Positions 17,582 through 27,806 are shown, counted from the stretch's first letter. The stretch is 64,000 nucleotides of DNA from Pelistega europaea (GCF_013133775.1 NZ_JABGBO010000002.1:248001-312000), one strand, 5' to 3'. Translations and numbers: made by a program. The notes: generated by a model from the sequence alone, not told the origin.

Positions 17582-20269
17582 TTATGCGTACTGTGGATTT
17601 GATTTATTCACGTTGATACCATATTTAGTGATAGCTTCTGCCACTTTTTCGGCTGGAATCTTACCTTCATCAGCCAATGCTTTTAGTGCAGCAAGTGTCA
17701 CAAAATAACGATCCACTTCAAAGTGATTACGGAGTTTGTAACGGAAGTCTGAACGACCGAAACCATCTGTACCCAAGACACGATAAGTACGACCCGCAGG
17801 GATAAATTCACGAATCTGGTCAGCAAAAATCTTCATATAATCTGAAGAAGCAATCACTGGACCCGTAGTACCTTTAAGCAACTCAGTGACATAAGGCACA
17901 CGTTGTTTACCTGTTGGGTTAAGTAAATTTGCACGGTTGCAATCCAAACCATCACGGCGTAACTCTGTAAAGCTAGGGCAAGACCATACATCTGCCATCA
18001 CTCCCCAATCTTTTTCAAGGAGTTCTTTGGCAGCCTGTACTTCGCGTAAAATTGTACCTGAACCTAATAATTGAACTCGCAACTCGCCTTTACCGCCCTC
18101 TTCGAGCTTGTACATACCTTTGATAATACCTTCCTCGTCACCTTCTTTGAGACCAGGTTGTGCATAGTTTTCATTCATCAACGTGATGTAATAGAACACA
18201 TTTTCTTGATTCTCTACCATGCGTTTTAAGCCGTGTTGCATAATCACTGCAACTTCATGTGCAAAGGTTGGGTCATAAGAAACGCAGTTAGGAATAGTCG
18301 CTGCAAGAATATGGCTATGACCATCCTCATGTTGTAGACCCTCGCCATTCAATGTTGTACGACCAGCCGTACCACCCAATAGGAACCCACGAGCTTGCAT
18401 ATCACCAGCTGCCCAGGCAAGGTCACCAATACGTTGGAAGCCAAACATAGAGTAGTAGATGAAGAATGGAATCATAATACGGTTATTGGTAGAGTACGAA
18501 GTTGCCGCCGCAATCCATGAGCAAAACGCACCAGCCTCATTAATACCCTCTTGCAATAACTGACCATTCGATTCTTCACGGTAGTACATAACTTGGTTTT
18601 TGTCCACTGGTACATATTTCTGTCCTTCAGGGGCATAAATACCAATTTGACGGAACAAACCTTCCATACCAAAGGTACGAGACTCATCAGAAAGAATAGG
18701 CACAACGCGTTCACTCAGCTCTTTCTCACGCAATAACTGATTTAAGAAACGAACAAAGGCTTGCGTAGTAGAAATGGTACGACCTTCAGCAGTAGGATCT
18801 AAAATCGCTTGGAATTTATCCAATCCAGGTACACGTAATTTCTCATCTGCCATGAGACGACGGCGAGGATAATAGCCACCTAACTTCTCACGATGCTCAC
18901 GAAGATACTTCATTTCTGGAGAATCTTCTGATGGTTTAAAGTATGGAATCTCATCTACCTTATCATCTGGAATAGGAATATTAAAACGATCACGGAACTC
19001 ACGAACAGACTCATTATCTAATTTCTTTTGTTGGTGAGCAGGGTTTTTACCTTGCGCCACTTGGCCAAGACCATAACCTTTAATAGTTTTGGCAAGAATC
19101 ACTGTCGGTTGACCTACTGTTTTCATCGCCGCATCAAAAGCAGCATATACTTTGTTAGGATCATGACCACCACGATTTAAACGCCAAATTTCTTCATCGC
19201 TCATACGACTGACCATTTCTAGTGTACGAGGATCTTTGCCAAAGAAATGTTCACGTACAAAGGCACCGTTATTGGCTTTATATGCCTGATACTCACCATC
19301 AACGGTCTCTTCCATGATTTTGCGAAGCGCTCCGTCTTTGTCACGAGCTAATAAAGGATCCCAATAAGAGCCCCAGATTAACTTAATCACATTCCAGCCA
19401 CTACCACGGAAGTCACCTTCGAGTTCTTGGATAATCTTACCGTTACCACGTACAGGACCATCTAAACGTTGAAGGTTGCAGTTAATCACAAAGATAAGAT
19501 TATCAAGTTTCTCACGCGCAGCTAAACTGATAGCTCCTAAAGATTCTGGCTCATCCATTTCACCATCACCGCAGAAACACCATACCTTACGCTTAGAGGT
19601 ATCAGCAATGCCACGTGCATGGAGGTATTTCAAGAAACGGGCTTGATAAATCGCCATCATAGGGCCTAAACCCATAGATACTGTTGGGAATTGCCAAAAT
19701 TCAGGAAGCAATTTAGGATGAGGATAAGACGGTAAACCCTTGCCATCCACCTCTTGGCGGAAGTTATCCAACTGCTCTTCAGTAATACGCCCCTCTAAGA
19801 AAGCTCGAGCATATACTCCAGGAGAAGAGTGACCTTGGAAATACACTAGGTCTCCACCATGATCTTCGGTCTCTGCATGCCAAAAATGGTGTTGACCGCA
19901 GCCAATCATTGTTGCAAGAGAAGCAAAAGAAGCAATATGTCCGCCTAAGCTACCCCCATCCTCAGGTTCGTGACGGTTAGCTCGCACCACCATTGCCATG
20001 GCATTCCAACGTACATAAGCACGAATACGAGCTTCTAACTCCAAGTTACCAGGGTTAGGAGGTTCCAAACCAGGAGGAATAGTATTCACATAAGCCGTGT
20101 TAGGGGAATAAGGAATATTGGAGCCGGAACGACGAGCTAAATCGGTTAGTTGTTCAATAATATAATGCGCACGCTCTGGTCCTTCCCTATCCAATACAGC
20201 CTCTAGGGATTCAAGCCATTCTTTGGTTTCTACCGCATCTACGTCTTGTGGTATTTGATTCGTAGCCAT
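17582..20269 (-). CDS. aceE: Pyruvate dehydrogenase E1 component, homodimeric type
   Basis: This thiamine-diphosphate enzyme decarboxylates pyruvate and reductively acetylates the E2 lipoyl group. The 895-residue length fits the homodimeric AceE family (E. coli 887). The ThDP-Mg motif is visible as VWCFCGDGEMDEPES to IFVINCNLQRLDGPV. GLGPMMAIYQARF and GRTTLNGEGLQHEDGHSH are also AceE hallmarks, the latter with catalytic His residues. The ATG at 20269 has AGGAGAG six bases upstream. It opens the aceE-aceF-lpdA operon and is divergent from a histidine kinase gene. A tandem repeat array lies 65-163 bp upstream. Confidence 0.97.
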   Translation of the reverse strand: MATNQIPQDVDAVETKEWLESLEAVLDREGPERAHYIIEQLTDLARRSGSNIPYSPNTAYVNTIPPGLEPPNPGNLELEARIRAYVRWNAMAMVVRANRHEPEDGGSLGGHIASFASLATMIGCGQHHFWHAETEDHGGDLVYFQGHSSPGVYARAFLEGRITEEQLDNFRQEVDGKGLPSYPHPKLLPEFWQFPTVSMGLGPMMAIYQARFLKYLHARGIADTSKRKVWCFCGDGEMDEPESLGAISLAAREKLDNLIFVINCNLQRLDGPVRGNGKIIQELEGDFRGSGWNVIKLIWGSYWDPLLARDKDGALRKIMEETVDGEYQAYKANNGAFVREHFFGKDPRTLEMVSRMSDEEIWRLNRGGHDPNKVYAAFDAAMKTVGQPTVILAKTIKGYGLGQVAQGKNPAHQQKKLDNESVREFRDRFNIPIPDDKVDEIPYFKPSEDSPEMKYLREHREKLGGYYPRRRLMADEKLRVPGLDKFQAILDPTAEGRTISTTQAFVRFLNQLLREKELSERVVPILSDESRTFGMEGLFRQIGIYAPEGQKYVPVDKNQVMYYREESNGQLLQEGINEAGAFCSWIAAATSYSTNNRIMIPFFIYYSMFGFQRIGDLAWAAGDMQARGFLLGGTAGRTTLNGEGLQHEDGHSHILAATIPNCVSYDPTFAHEVAVIMQHGLKRMVENQENVFYYITLMNENYAQPGLKEGDEEGIIKGMYKLEEGGKGELRVQLLGSGTILREVQAAKELLEKDWGVMADVWSCPSFTELRRDGLDCNRANLLNPTGKQRVPYVTELLKGTTGPVIASSDYMKIFADQIREFIPAGRTYRVLGTDGFGRSDFRYKLRNHFEVDRYFVTLAALKALADEGKIPAEKVAEAITKYGINVNKSNPQYA

Positions 20270-20333
20270 GCATTGCTCTCCTACATTAAAAATTGCAGAT
20301 GTTTTTTAAATAATACGATAGTTATTTTCTAAA

Positions 20334-20432
20334 TACCCATCTCTATGTGTCTGGATATAGCATTCTTGGAATACCTACCTCTATTTGTCAGGATATAGCA
20401 TTCTCGGAATATCTATCTCTATTTGTCAGGAA
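20334..20432. repeat. 38-bp tandem repeats upstream of aceE
   Basis: Two full units and most of a third occur in register at 20334, 20372 and 20410. Each has TACC(T)ATCTCTATTTGTC-like sequence followed by GGATATAGCATTCTnGGAA; the third unit diverges after TGTCAGGA. The spacing is exactly 38 bp. The array lies in the aceE promoter region and is about 570 bp from the divergent kinase gene. It could be a set of regulator sites or a recent slippage duplication. Confidence 0.75.
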
Positions 20433-20977
20433 TTATGCCATACTTTTGGGAAAAATTAAGGGTAAACCTCTATTTGCTTTTTATTTAATTTCTCTTATTA
20501 GCAAAAGCAACACTCCATTAATTCAAACAACGTTTAATACAAAATATATTTTACAACTCTCCTATATACAACATACCCATGGTTATTTTTCATACCTCTA
20601 AAGTTTCTTTTGACCTATATCGTGTTACTCACCGTTTCTTCTATCCTATAGCATATCACCATGCATGAACCCTGCCACTTACTCTCTTACCGTTTTCATG
20701 GTTTTTATGACTAGTCTTTTACTCCTACTCGCTTTAAAAAATCAAAGCCCCATCTTTGTTCTAAGATAACAATGCTTTTCCCTATTTGCTTTGACACTTT
20801 AAAAAGTCAATAATCTCCATCCTCTTTTTTCGCCTCAATTTGACACAGCCCCCAAAAACACTATTTGTCCATAACTTATTTCTAATCTAAAGCATTTTTT
20901 GCACGCACCGCATCAAAAAATTCTACAATAGAGATGTGAACAAAAGTAATAAATATGTAGAAAAGACTAGATAGAGT
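20433..20977. other. Non-coding part of the aceE/kinase divergent region
   Basis: About 545 bp of AT-rich sequence with no supported gene. TTGCAC near 20899 and TACAAT near 20925 could be a kinase-gene promoter, but their 19-bp spacing is long. Confidence 0.4.
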
Positions 20978-21005
20978 AGCGAGGTGTTTTCTCGCTGTAT
21001 GTTTT

Positions 21006-22751
21006 ATGCAAGAGAATCATCAAAAAAATTTGATTAGTAAATCACTTAACTACACCACAAAATCGCGTCGACTACATTGGCTAGCACCGGTGTTTGTCAT
21101 TATGCTTTATATTGTGGTGATGGTAGCTTTTTTTAGCTTACAAAAAATTCAGACCAATCTTCTCCCCTATTTTGTCGACAATAATGAGGGACTGCAACAT
21201 TTATTAAATGTTATCATTATCGCCCTTTCTGTCCTAATCATTATCAGTCTATTCTTGATGTGGCGCTATACACGTCAACGCCTTCAGACAGAACAAGCTC
21301 TAGAAACAGAGACGATTTTCCGTCGAGCAATGGAAAACTCCATGTCAACAGGAATGCGCGTAATTGATATGCAAGGACGCATTATTTATGTCAACCCTGC
21401 TTTCTGTCGTTTGATTGGCTGGGATGAATCCAGTCTCATTGGTACGGTACAACCCTATCCCTACTGGATTCCTGGGCGACATAAAGAGCATATGAGAGTA
21501 ATGGAAATCCTGCTAGCCGGTAAGGCTCCTAGCTCAGGTATTGAATTAGAAGTACAACGTCGGGATGGTTCCCGCTTTACAGCTCGTCTTTATGTCTCAC
21601 CTATGCGTAACCCAGATGGGCAACAAATCGGTTGGATGACCTCCATGACCGATATTACAGAGCCTAAGCGCGTCCGTGAAGCACTCTCTGCCGCTCACGA
21701 ACGGTTTATGACAGTACTTGAAAGCCTAGACGATGCTATTTCTGTAGCTGCAGATACCCCCAATGGTGTAGAGTTACTATTTGCCAATCGTATGTACCGT
21801 CGTCTATTTGGGTCACAGCCTTATGGGCATCAAGAACTGCTAAAACAAATCAATGAAAACCGTGACGGGACTAATCAGTATTTTATTCCTATGGTCAATA
21901 TCTGGTTTGAAGTACATCACCGTACTTTGGGTTGGACTGATGGTCGCAAAGTACGTTTGCAAGTTGCTCGTGACATCACTGAACGCCTCAAACATGAGCA
22001 GGAATCCCGTAATCAACAAGAAAAAATCCAACTTACTAGTCGTCTTACAACTATGGGGGAAATGGCCTCTACACTTGCCCATGAGCTTAATCAGCCGCTG
22101 ACAGCAATTGTAAACTATAACACAGCAGCAATCAGTCTACTCAAAACCGGCAAGGCAGATGCGGATAAAATCATTGCAGCTCTTGAAAAATCAGCCACTC
22201 AAGCTGAACGAGCAGGTAAAATCATTAGTCGTATTCGTGCTTTTGTCAAACGCAGTGACCCACGTCGTCAACAAGCCCATATTGAGAGCATTGTGGCCAA
22301 CACTTTGGACTTGGCTGAAATTGATGCACGTAAACATGGTAAGCAAATTGAATCTTATATTGAACCAAACTTACCTAATGTCTATGCCGATCCAATTCTT
22401 ATTGAGCAAGTTTTACTTAACCTTATTAAAAATGGCTTAGAAGCCATGACACAGAGCGAATCCAAGATAATCAAAGTTCATATCGCTCGTGTTGGCAAAG
22501 AGGTTGAGGTCTCTGTCATCGACCGAGGTCACGGACTCAAAGAGCCAGAGCGCCTGTTTGAGCCATTCTTTAGTACCAAAACTGAGGGTTTAGGTATGGG
22601 ATTAAATATTTGCCGAACCATCATCGAGTCTCACCACGGCCAGTTATGGGCAGAACACAATCCGGAAGGTGGAACGATATTTAAATTCCGACTACCTTTA
22701 TTGATAAGCAGTACAATACCATCTTCTTCATCAACAGAAAAGGAAATATAA
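21006..22751 (+). CDS. PAS-domain sensor histidine kinase, FixL-like
   Basis: This 581-residue inner-membrane kinase has two helices (about 24-45 and 63-84) with only a short segment between them, so there is little periplasmic sensor. A first PAS domain (about 98-220) shows FRRAMENSMSTGMRVIDMQG and WMTSMTDITEPKR. A second, more divergent PAS-like region spans about 232-330. The HisKA segment MGEMASTLAHELNQPLTAI carries the phospho-accepting His, followed by the HATPase boxes (LLNLIKNGLEAM, DRGHGL, GLGMGLNICRTIIE). The stimulus is unknown; no haem-binding evidence was found. A small hairpin (AGCGAG/CTCGCT, 20978-20996) lies just before the start and covers the only nearby AGG. The regulator gene overlaps by TAATG. 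Confidence 0.92.
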   Translation: MQENHQKNLISKSLNYTTKSRRLHWLAPVFVIMLYIVVMVAFFSLQKIQTNLLPYFVDNNEGLQHLLNVIIIALSVLIIISLFLMWRYTRQRLQTEQALETETIFRRAMENSMSTGMRVIDMQGRIIYVNPAFCRLIGWDESSLIGTVQPYPYWIPGRHKEHMRVMEILLAGKAPSSGIELEVQRRDGSRFTARLYVSPMRNPDGQQIGWMTSMTDITEPKRVREALSAAHERFMTVLESLDDAISVAADTPNGVELLFANRMYRRLFGSQPYGHQELLKQINENRDGTNQYFIPMVNIWFEVHHRTLGWTDGRKVRLQVARDITERLKHEQESRNQQEKIQLTSRLTTMGEMASTLAHELNQPLTAIVNYNTAAISLLKTGKADADKIIAALEKSATQAERAGKIISRIRAFVKRSDPRRQQAHIESIVANTLDLAEIDARKHGKQIESYIEPNLPNVYADPILIEQVLLNLIKNGLEAMTQSESKIIKVHIARVGKEVEVSVIDRGHGLKEPERLFEPFFSTKTEGLGMGLNICRTIIESHHGQLWAEHNPEGGTIFKFRLPLLISSTIPSSSSTEKEI

Positions 22752-23368
22752 TGACGACTAACAGCACTATTTATATAGTAGATGACGACGACGCTGTACG
22801 CGACTCACTACGATTCTTGCTTGAAACAACAGGCTATAATGTTCTCACTTTTTCTAGTGGTGAAGAATTCCTAGAAAAATACGACCCTAGTTTAGTGAGC
22901 ATCCTAATTACTGATGTCCGTATGCCCGGCATGAGTGGTTTACAGTTACAAGAAGAACTCAATGCCCGTAAAGTCAACATTCCTGTGGTGTTTATCACTG
23001 GTCATGGCACCGTACCTATGGTGGTTAATACGATGAAAAAAGGTGCTGTTGATTTTATTGAAAAACCGTTTAATCTGACTGAAATTCAAGAGGTGATTAC
23101 CAACCTATCCAAAGAGGCACAGGTACGGGCTGCTGCTGCTCAGAGCCAACGGGCCAATGAGGAACTACTTGGTCGTTTAACTACACGTGAACAACAAGTT
23201 CTTGGACGTATCGTAGCTGGTCGTTTAAACAAACAAATTGCAGATGACCTAAATATCAGCATTAAGACGGTAGAAGCCCACCGTGCCAATATCATGGAGA
23301 AATTACAAGTTTCTACTGTGGCAGACTTAATGAAAGTTGCCCTTAACTCACAAAGCACAAAGGAATAA
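22751..23368 (+). CDS. FixJ/NarL-type response regulator
   Basis: This 205-residue regulator has a receiver domain (about 6-122) with the acidic pocket VDDDDAVRD, the phospho-accepting Asp in [11 protein letters not shown], and the Lys in IEKPFN. A LuxR-type helix-turn-helix follows at about 140-200 ([36 protein letters not shown]). It is translationally coupled to the kinase (TAATG) and must be its partner. It ends two bases before the folD start. Because it sits beside the pyruvate dehydrogenase operon and the aceE upstream repeats, aceE is a candidate target, but that is inference from position. Confidence 0.94.
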   Translation: MTTNSTIYIVDDDDAVRDSLRFLLETTGYNVLTFSSGEEFLEKYDPSLVSILITDVRMPGMSGLQLQEELNARKVNIPVVFITGHGTVPMVVNTMKKGAVDFIEKPFNLTEIQEVITNLSKEAQVRAAAAQSQRANEELLGRLTTREQQVLGRIVAGRLNKQIADDLNISIKTVEAHRANIMEKLQVSTVADLMKVALNSQSTKE

Positions 23369-23369
23369 T

Positions 23370-24218
23370 ATGAGCGCTGCGATTATTGACGGTAAGGCTC
23401 TCGCTAGCCAAATTAAAGCGGATTTACAAGAACGTATTGCCCACTTAAAAAGCAAGGGCATAGTCCCTGCTCTGACGGTAATTTTAGTTGGTGATGACCC
23501 TGCTTCTGCTGTCTATGTCAATAGCAAACACAACACCTTTGTGCAGCTTGGCCTCAAAAGTGAAGTTATCCGCATGCCTGCAGATACTTCGCAAGAGACC
23601 TTACTTAATAAAATCCGCGAGCTTAATCAAGACAAAAACCTACATGGTATTTTGGTACAGTTACCGCTTCCTAAGCATATTGATACCAACACAGTGATTG
23701 ACACCATTGATCCTAATAAGGATGTGGATGGTTTTCATGTGAGCAATGCTGGTGCCCTCATGACAGGCAACCCGCGTTTTATTCCTTGCACTCCTTATGG
23801 CGTAATGAAAATGCTAGAGTCGCAACACATCACTATCCGCGGAGCAGAAGCCGTAGTAGTTGGGGCTAGCAATATTGTGGGAAAACCTATGGCATTACTT
23901 CTCCAAAAAGAAGGAGCCACTGTCACTATTTGCAACTCAAAAACCAAAGATCTTGCCGCACATACTCGCCGTGCAGATATTTTGGTCGTCGCAACTGGAC
24001 GTCCAGAAATGGTAACTGGAGATATGATTAAACCAGGAGCTGTAGTGATTGATGTAGGCATTAACCGCGGAGCTGATGGTAAGCTCAAGGGAGATGTAGA
24101 ATTCGCCTCTGCATCCCAAGTTGCCGGAGCGATTACTCCTGTTCCTGGAGGTGTTGGTCCCATGACCATTGTAATGCTGTTAGTTAATACCATTGAATCT
24201 GCAGAAAGACTACTATAG
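23370..24218 (+). CDS. folD: Bifunctional methylenetetrahydrofolate dehydrogenase/cyclohydrolase
   Basis: FolD oxidises 5,10-methylene-THF with NADP+ and hydrolyses the product to 10-formyl-THF, feeding purine and formyl-Met-tRNA synthesis. The 282-residue protein has the substrate-site YVNSKHNTF with the catalytic Lys, [11 protein letters not shown], the NADP-binding [14 protein letters not shown], and the C-terminal [17 protein letters not shown]. The start at 23370 (MSAAIIDGK) matches family N termini and has AGGAATA just upstream, inside the end of the regulator gene. The longer frame from 23337 is not used. Cotranscription with the two-component genes is likely from the one-base gap. A terminator follows. 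Confidence 0.96.
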   Translation: MSAAIIDGKALASQIKADLQERIAHLKSKGIVPALTVILVGDDPASAVYVNSKHNTFVQLGLKSEVIRMPADTSQETLLNKIRELNQDKNLHGILVQLPLPKHIDTNTVIDTIDPNKDVDGFHVSNAGALMTGNPRFIPCTPYGVMKMLESQHITIRGAEAVVVGASNIVGKPMALLLQKEGATVTICNSKTKDLAAHTRRADILVVATGRPEMVTGDMIKPGAVVIDVGINRGADGKLKGDVEFASASQVAGAITPVPGGVGPMTIVMLLVNTIESAERLL

Positions 24219-24292
24219 GGGTATATAGTCACAACCCGTATCCAAACCAGTAGCATAGATACCTAGTGATTTACACTATTCCTACTTAGATA

Positions 24293-24342
24293 CCCACTTG
24301 CTCTTGGCGTATTTATACGTTATTCAAGTGGGCTTGTTTTTT
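24293..24342 (+). terminator. Terminator after folD
   Basis: CCCACTTG and CAAGTGGG form an 8-bp stem, with an inner CGTA/TACG pairing in the loop, followed by CTTGTTTTTT. Confidence 0.75.
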
Positions 24343-24430
24343 CAATTAACCACCCCCAGCTATCTCCTACCTATTTTGGGTATACAATAAACCCTTTATA
24401 TGCTTTTGTTAAACGACGAACGATTACACA

Positions 24431-26485
24431 ATGATAGCTAACAACCCTCTTTTACAGCCCATTACTGAATTTGTTGATTACTCAGCAATCCAAGCGGAGC
24501 ATGTTGTTCCTGCCCTCACTCAGCTTATCACTGACAATAAAGCACTTGTTGAAGAAGTTGCCGCACAAGCCACTCCCTTAAACTGGGAAAACTTTATTGA
24601 ACGCTTAGAAATTGCTTCAGCTCCTTTATGGCGTGCTTGGCATGTAGTGAATCACCTAAATTCAGTCGTCAACACACCCGAATTACGTGCAGCTTACAAT
24701 GAAATTCTCCCTAAAATCACCGAGTATTCAACATGGCTAGGTCTTAATAAAAACCTTTACCAACACTATAAGGCACTCAAAACCTCTGATGAATATGCTA
24801 CGCTATCTCCTACTCGCCAACGTATTATTGATTTAGCATTACGTGGTTTTAAATTAAGTGGTGTTGAGCTTGAAGGTGAAGCCAAAGAGCGTTATGCAAA
24901 AATTAGTGAGCAATTAGCCAATCTTTCTCAAAAATTCAGCGAAAACACACTAGATGCCGTAGACTCTTGGGGGCATTATGTGAACTCACGTGAAGAGTTA
25001 GCAGGCATTCCTGAAGATGCCATTAATGCAGCCGCAGAAGCAGCTAAAGCAGATGGCAAAGAGGGGTATAAATTCACTCTCAAAATTCCATCTTATTTGC
25101 CTGTAATGCAATATGCTAAAAATTCTGCATTACGCGAAGTCATGTATCGTGGCTATAGTACTATTGCTTCAGACCAAGGTGATAAGCAATTTGATAACTC
25201 AAACAATATCGAACAAATCCTTGCCTTGCGTAAAGAAGAAGCACAACTCTTAGGTTATGCAAACTTTGCTGATATGCAACTAGAGACTCGCATGGCTGAC
25301 AGCACGACTCAAGTAGTAGATTTCCTACGCAATTTAGCTACTAAAGCCAAACCTTTCGCCCTTCGCGATATAGAAGAAATCCGCACTTTTGCTAAAACCA
25401 AGTTAGGCATGGAATCCCTACAACCTTGGGATTATGCTTATGTATCAGAACAGTTACGCCAAGACAAATATGCTTATTCTGATGAAGAAATCAAGCAATA
25501 TCTCCCTGAAGACACAGTAATGGCAGGTTTTTTCGCTGTAGTAGAAAAGCTCTTTAATATCACTTTTGAAGCTATTGATAAGCCCACTTGGCACAAAGAT
25601 GTCAAAGTTTATTCTATTAAAGAACAAGACAATACTTTAGGTTATCTCTATGTTGACCTTTATGCTCGTAAAGGCAAACAAGGTGGAGCCTGGGTAGACT
25701 CAGAGCGTAGTCGCCATATTTACAGTGATTCGACCATTTTGCCTATTGTTTACCTCACTTGCAACTTTACACCACCAACAGGTAACAAACCGGCACTACT
25801 CTCTCCTGATGATTTAATTACTTTATTCCATGAGAGTGGTCATGCCTTACATGCCTTGCTTTCAGAGGTCAAAGAGCCTGCTGCATCTCCTTTTTCTAGT
25901 GTAGAGTGGGATGCTATTGAGTTACCCTCTCAGTTTATGGAAAACTTCACGTGGGAATGGCCTGTGATGGAGAAACTCACTCGCCATTGGGAAACCAATG
26001 CTGTGCTGCCTAAATCTTTATATGATAAGATGCTTGCCGCCAAAAACTTCCAAAGCGGCATGCAAACTGTGCGTCAAGTAGAGTTTGCTTTGTTTGATAT
26101 GTTGATTCATCAATCATTAGACACTCTTTCAATTGATAAAGTTTTAGACATCTTAAACGATGTACGCCAAGAAGTTGCTGTCATCATACCGCCCGATTGG
26201 AACCGCTTTCCACACAATTTCTCGCATTTGTTTGCAGGCGGTTATGGGGCTGGTTACTACAGTTATAAATGGGCAGAAGTTCTTTCTGCCGATGCGTACA
26301 GTTTATTTGAAGAAAACAAAGTGGCTGATGGCAGCACCCTTAACTCAGATATAGGAGCTCTCTTTAGAAAGCACATTCTCGCCGTAGGTGGTTCGCTTCC
26401 TGCCGCTGAATTTTTTAGAAATTTCCGTGGTCGAGATCCTCAACCTGATGCCTTGCTTCGCCATAATGGTATGCTAGAAAACTAG
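24431..26485 (+). CDS. prlC: M3 family zinc metallopeptidase (oligopeptidase A)
   Basis: This cytosolic peptidase degrades short peptides, including cleaved signal peptides in E. coli. The 684-residue length fits oligopeptidase A. The zinc site is LFHESGHALHALL (HExxH), with the third ligand Glu in the following SSVEWDAIELPSQFMENF. HLFAGGYGAGYYSYKWAEVL near the C terminus is a family hallmark. No signal peptide is present. It stands alone between the folD terminator and the SCO gene. Confidence 0.93.
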   Translation: MIANNPLLQPITEFVDYSAIQAEHVVPALTQLITDNKALVEEVAAQATPLNWENFIERLEIASAPLWRAWHVVNHLNSVVNTPELRAAYNEILPKITEYSTWLGLNKNLYQHYKALKTSDEYATLSPTRQRIIDLALRGFKLSGVELEGEAKERYAKISEQLANLSQKFSENTLDAVDSWGHYVNSREELAGIPEDAINAAAEAAKADGKEGYKFTLKIPSYLPVMQYAKNSALREVMYRGYSTIASDQGDKQFDNSNNIEQILALRKEEAQLLGYANFADMQLETRMADSTTQVVDFLRNLATKAKPFALRDIEEIRTFAKTKLGMESLQPWDYAYVSEQLRQDKYAYSDEEIKQYLPEDTVMAGFFAVVEKLFNITFEAIDKPTWHKDVKVYSIKEQDNTLGYLYVDLYARKGKQGGAWVDSERSRHIYSDSTILPIVYLTCNFTPPTGNKPALLSPDDLITLFHESGHALHALLSEVKEPAASPFSSVEWDAIELPSQFMENFTWEWPVMEKLTRHWETNAVLPKSLYDKMLAAKNFQSGMQTVRQVEFALFDMLIHQSLDTLSIDKVLDILNDVRQEVAVIIPPDWNRFPHNFSHLFAGGYGAGYYSYKWAEVLSADAYSLFEENKVADGSTLNSDIGALFRKHILAVGGSLPAAEFFRNFRGRDPQPDALLRHNGMLEN

Positions 26486-26621
26486 CAATTACCTATTATT
26501 AGCACCTCAACTGTTTTGGGCATAATCTCAATGATACAAAATACTTGAGGTGCTATCCTCTCTAAACTTTATATTGTACATACTCCCAATTACACTACAT
26601 TTCCTTAAGTGAGAATTCAAG

Positions 26622-27260
26622 ATGTTAGCACTTCGTAAAAATCTCTATTCACGCATTGCCAAACTGTGCTTATCGAGCCTTATGGTTTTTGGAGGAGCAT
26701 TACCAGCTACATCAATAGCGGTAGATATTAATACTAAGGTTTACAATATCAAACGCAACCTCCCTGACTTACATTTTAGCCTAGAAGGCACTCACGGCAA
26801 GGTAAACGAGCAGGCCCTCAAAGGTAAAGTTGCACTTGTATTCTTTGGCTATGCCTCTTGCCCTGATATTTGCCCTACTACAATGGCAGATTTATCATCA
26901 TTGCGCCGTTCGCTTGACCCCAAACTAGCGGCTAATTTACAAATTCTCTTTATCAGTGTTGATCCTCACCGCGACACCCCCAAAATTATCCAAGCATATG
27001 TTGATGCTTTTGATAACGGTGCTATCGGTGTGACAGGCACGGCTGAAGAGATTGCTGATATTGCCAAACGCTATCGCGTTGCCTATCAAATATCAAAACC
27101 AGCACCAGGGACTGCCGATAATAACTACGAGGTCATGCATGCACAAGGAATTTACATCTTTGATAAACAAGGTCATGCGCGTTTACTAGCATCAAATGCC
27201 GATGACACCGAGTTGCTTAAAGAAAATTTGATTCCCTTGTTGGTTGAAGAATACAAATAG
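26622..27260 (+). CDS. SCO1/SenC family copper chaperone
   Basis: SCO proteins deliver copper to cytochrome c oxidase or act as thiol-disulfide reductases at the periplasmic face of the inner membrane. The 212-residue protein has an N-terminal signal/anchor (about residues 18-32) and a thioredoxin fold. The copper-binding SCPDICPTTMADL supplies two Cys, and the conserved His is in VMHAQGIYIFD. FISVDPHRDTP is another family signature. No oxidase genes lie nearby. A hairpin lies 20 bp downstream. Confidence 0.92.
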   Translation: MLALRKNLYSRIAKLCLSSLMVFGGALPATSIAVDINTKVYNIKRNLPDLHFSLEGTHGKVNEQALKGKVALVFFGYASCPDICPTTMADLSSLRRSLDPKLAANLQILFISVDPHRDTPKIIQAYVDAFDNGAIGVTGTAEEIADIAKRYRVAYQISKPAPGTADNNYEVMHAQGIYIFDKQGHARLLASNADDTELLKENLIPLLVEEYK

Positions 27261-27280
27261 GAGTTGACCTAACAATACAA

Positions 27281-27303
27281 GCTGGTATCTTTAAAATACC
27301 AGC
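27281..27303 (+). terminator. Hairpin after the SCO gene
   Basis: GCTGGTAT and ATACCAGC form a perfect 8-bp stem with a 7-nt loop 20 bp after the stop codon. There is no T tract. It may be an mRNA end-protecting hairpin. Confidence 0.45.
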
Positions 27304-27403
27304 AGTGTAAGCACCCTCTTTCATCTCTGATAGCCTAATCTGCTTATTAACCTATTCATAATAGGGTGCTAATAGTAAAACATCAGATTTGCCACAAAAA
27401 ATC

Positions 27404-27432
27404 TTGCATAATTAAATACTTAATGCTAGAAT
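27404..27432 (+). promoter_or_regulatory. rpsT promoter
   Basis: A -35 box TTGCAT (27404-27409) and a -10 box TAGAAT (27427-27432) are separated by exactly 17 bases, about 40 bp before the rpsT ATG. It is one of the best promoter matches in the window. Confidence 0.65.
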
Positions 27433-27472
27433 AGCAGTTTTGCTGAAACTAACTTAATAGAAGATATACATT

Positions 27473-27736
27473 ATGGCCAATACTGCCCAAGCTCGTAAAC
27501 GTGCTCGCCAAGCGGTAGCACGCAACAAACACAATTCTAGTCTTCGTTCTTTACTTCGCACTTCTATCAAGAGCGTGCGTAAAGCTATCGAAGCAGGTGA
27601 TAAAGCTCAAGCTAACGAAGTTTTCTCTCGTGCAACTAGCGTAATTGATCGCGTTGCCGATAAGAAAATCATTCACAAAAATAAAGCTGCTCGTCATAAG
27701 AGTCGTTTAGCAGCTGCAATTAAAGCCCTAGCTTAA
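27473..27736 (+). CDS. rpsT: 30S ribosomal protein S20
   Basis: S20 binds 16S rRNA early in 30S assembly. The 87-residue, Lys/Arg/Ala-rich protein starts [20 protein letters not shown] and carries the SxLRTxIKxVRKAI segment typical of S20; [20 protein letters not shown] closes it. It is monocistronic, with a strong promoter upstream and a UUCG-capped terminator downstream. Confidence 0.98.
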   Translation: MANTAQARKRARQAVARNKHNSSLRSLLRTSIKSVRKAIEAGDKAQANEVFSRATSVIDRVADKKIIHKNKAARHKSRLAAAIKALA

Positions 27737-27806
27737 TTGATAGGTAAGTATTAAGTACCGCGTTGGTAGTCCTCTCTAAATAATTATCTAACGCTTAGGG
27801 TTCAGC

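Noticed and set aside
20347-20601. 84-residue open frame across the tandem repeats
   Set aside because: It begins inside the repeat array, has no ribosome-binding site and shows no domain-like pattern; the composition is that of AT-rich non-coding DNA.
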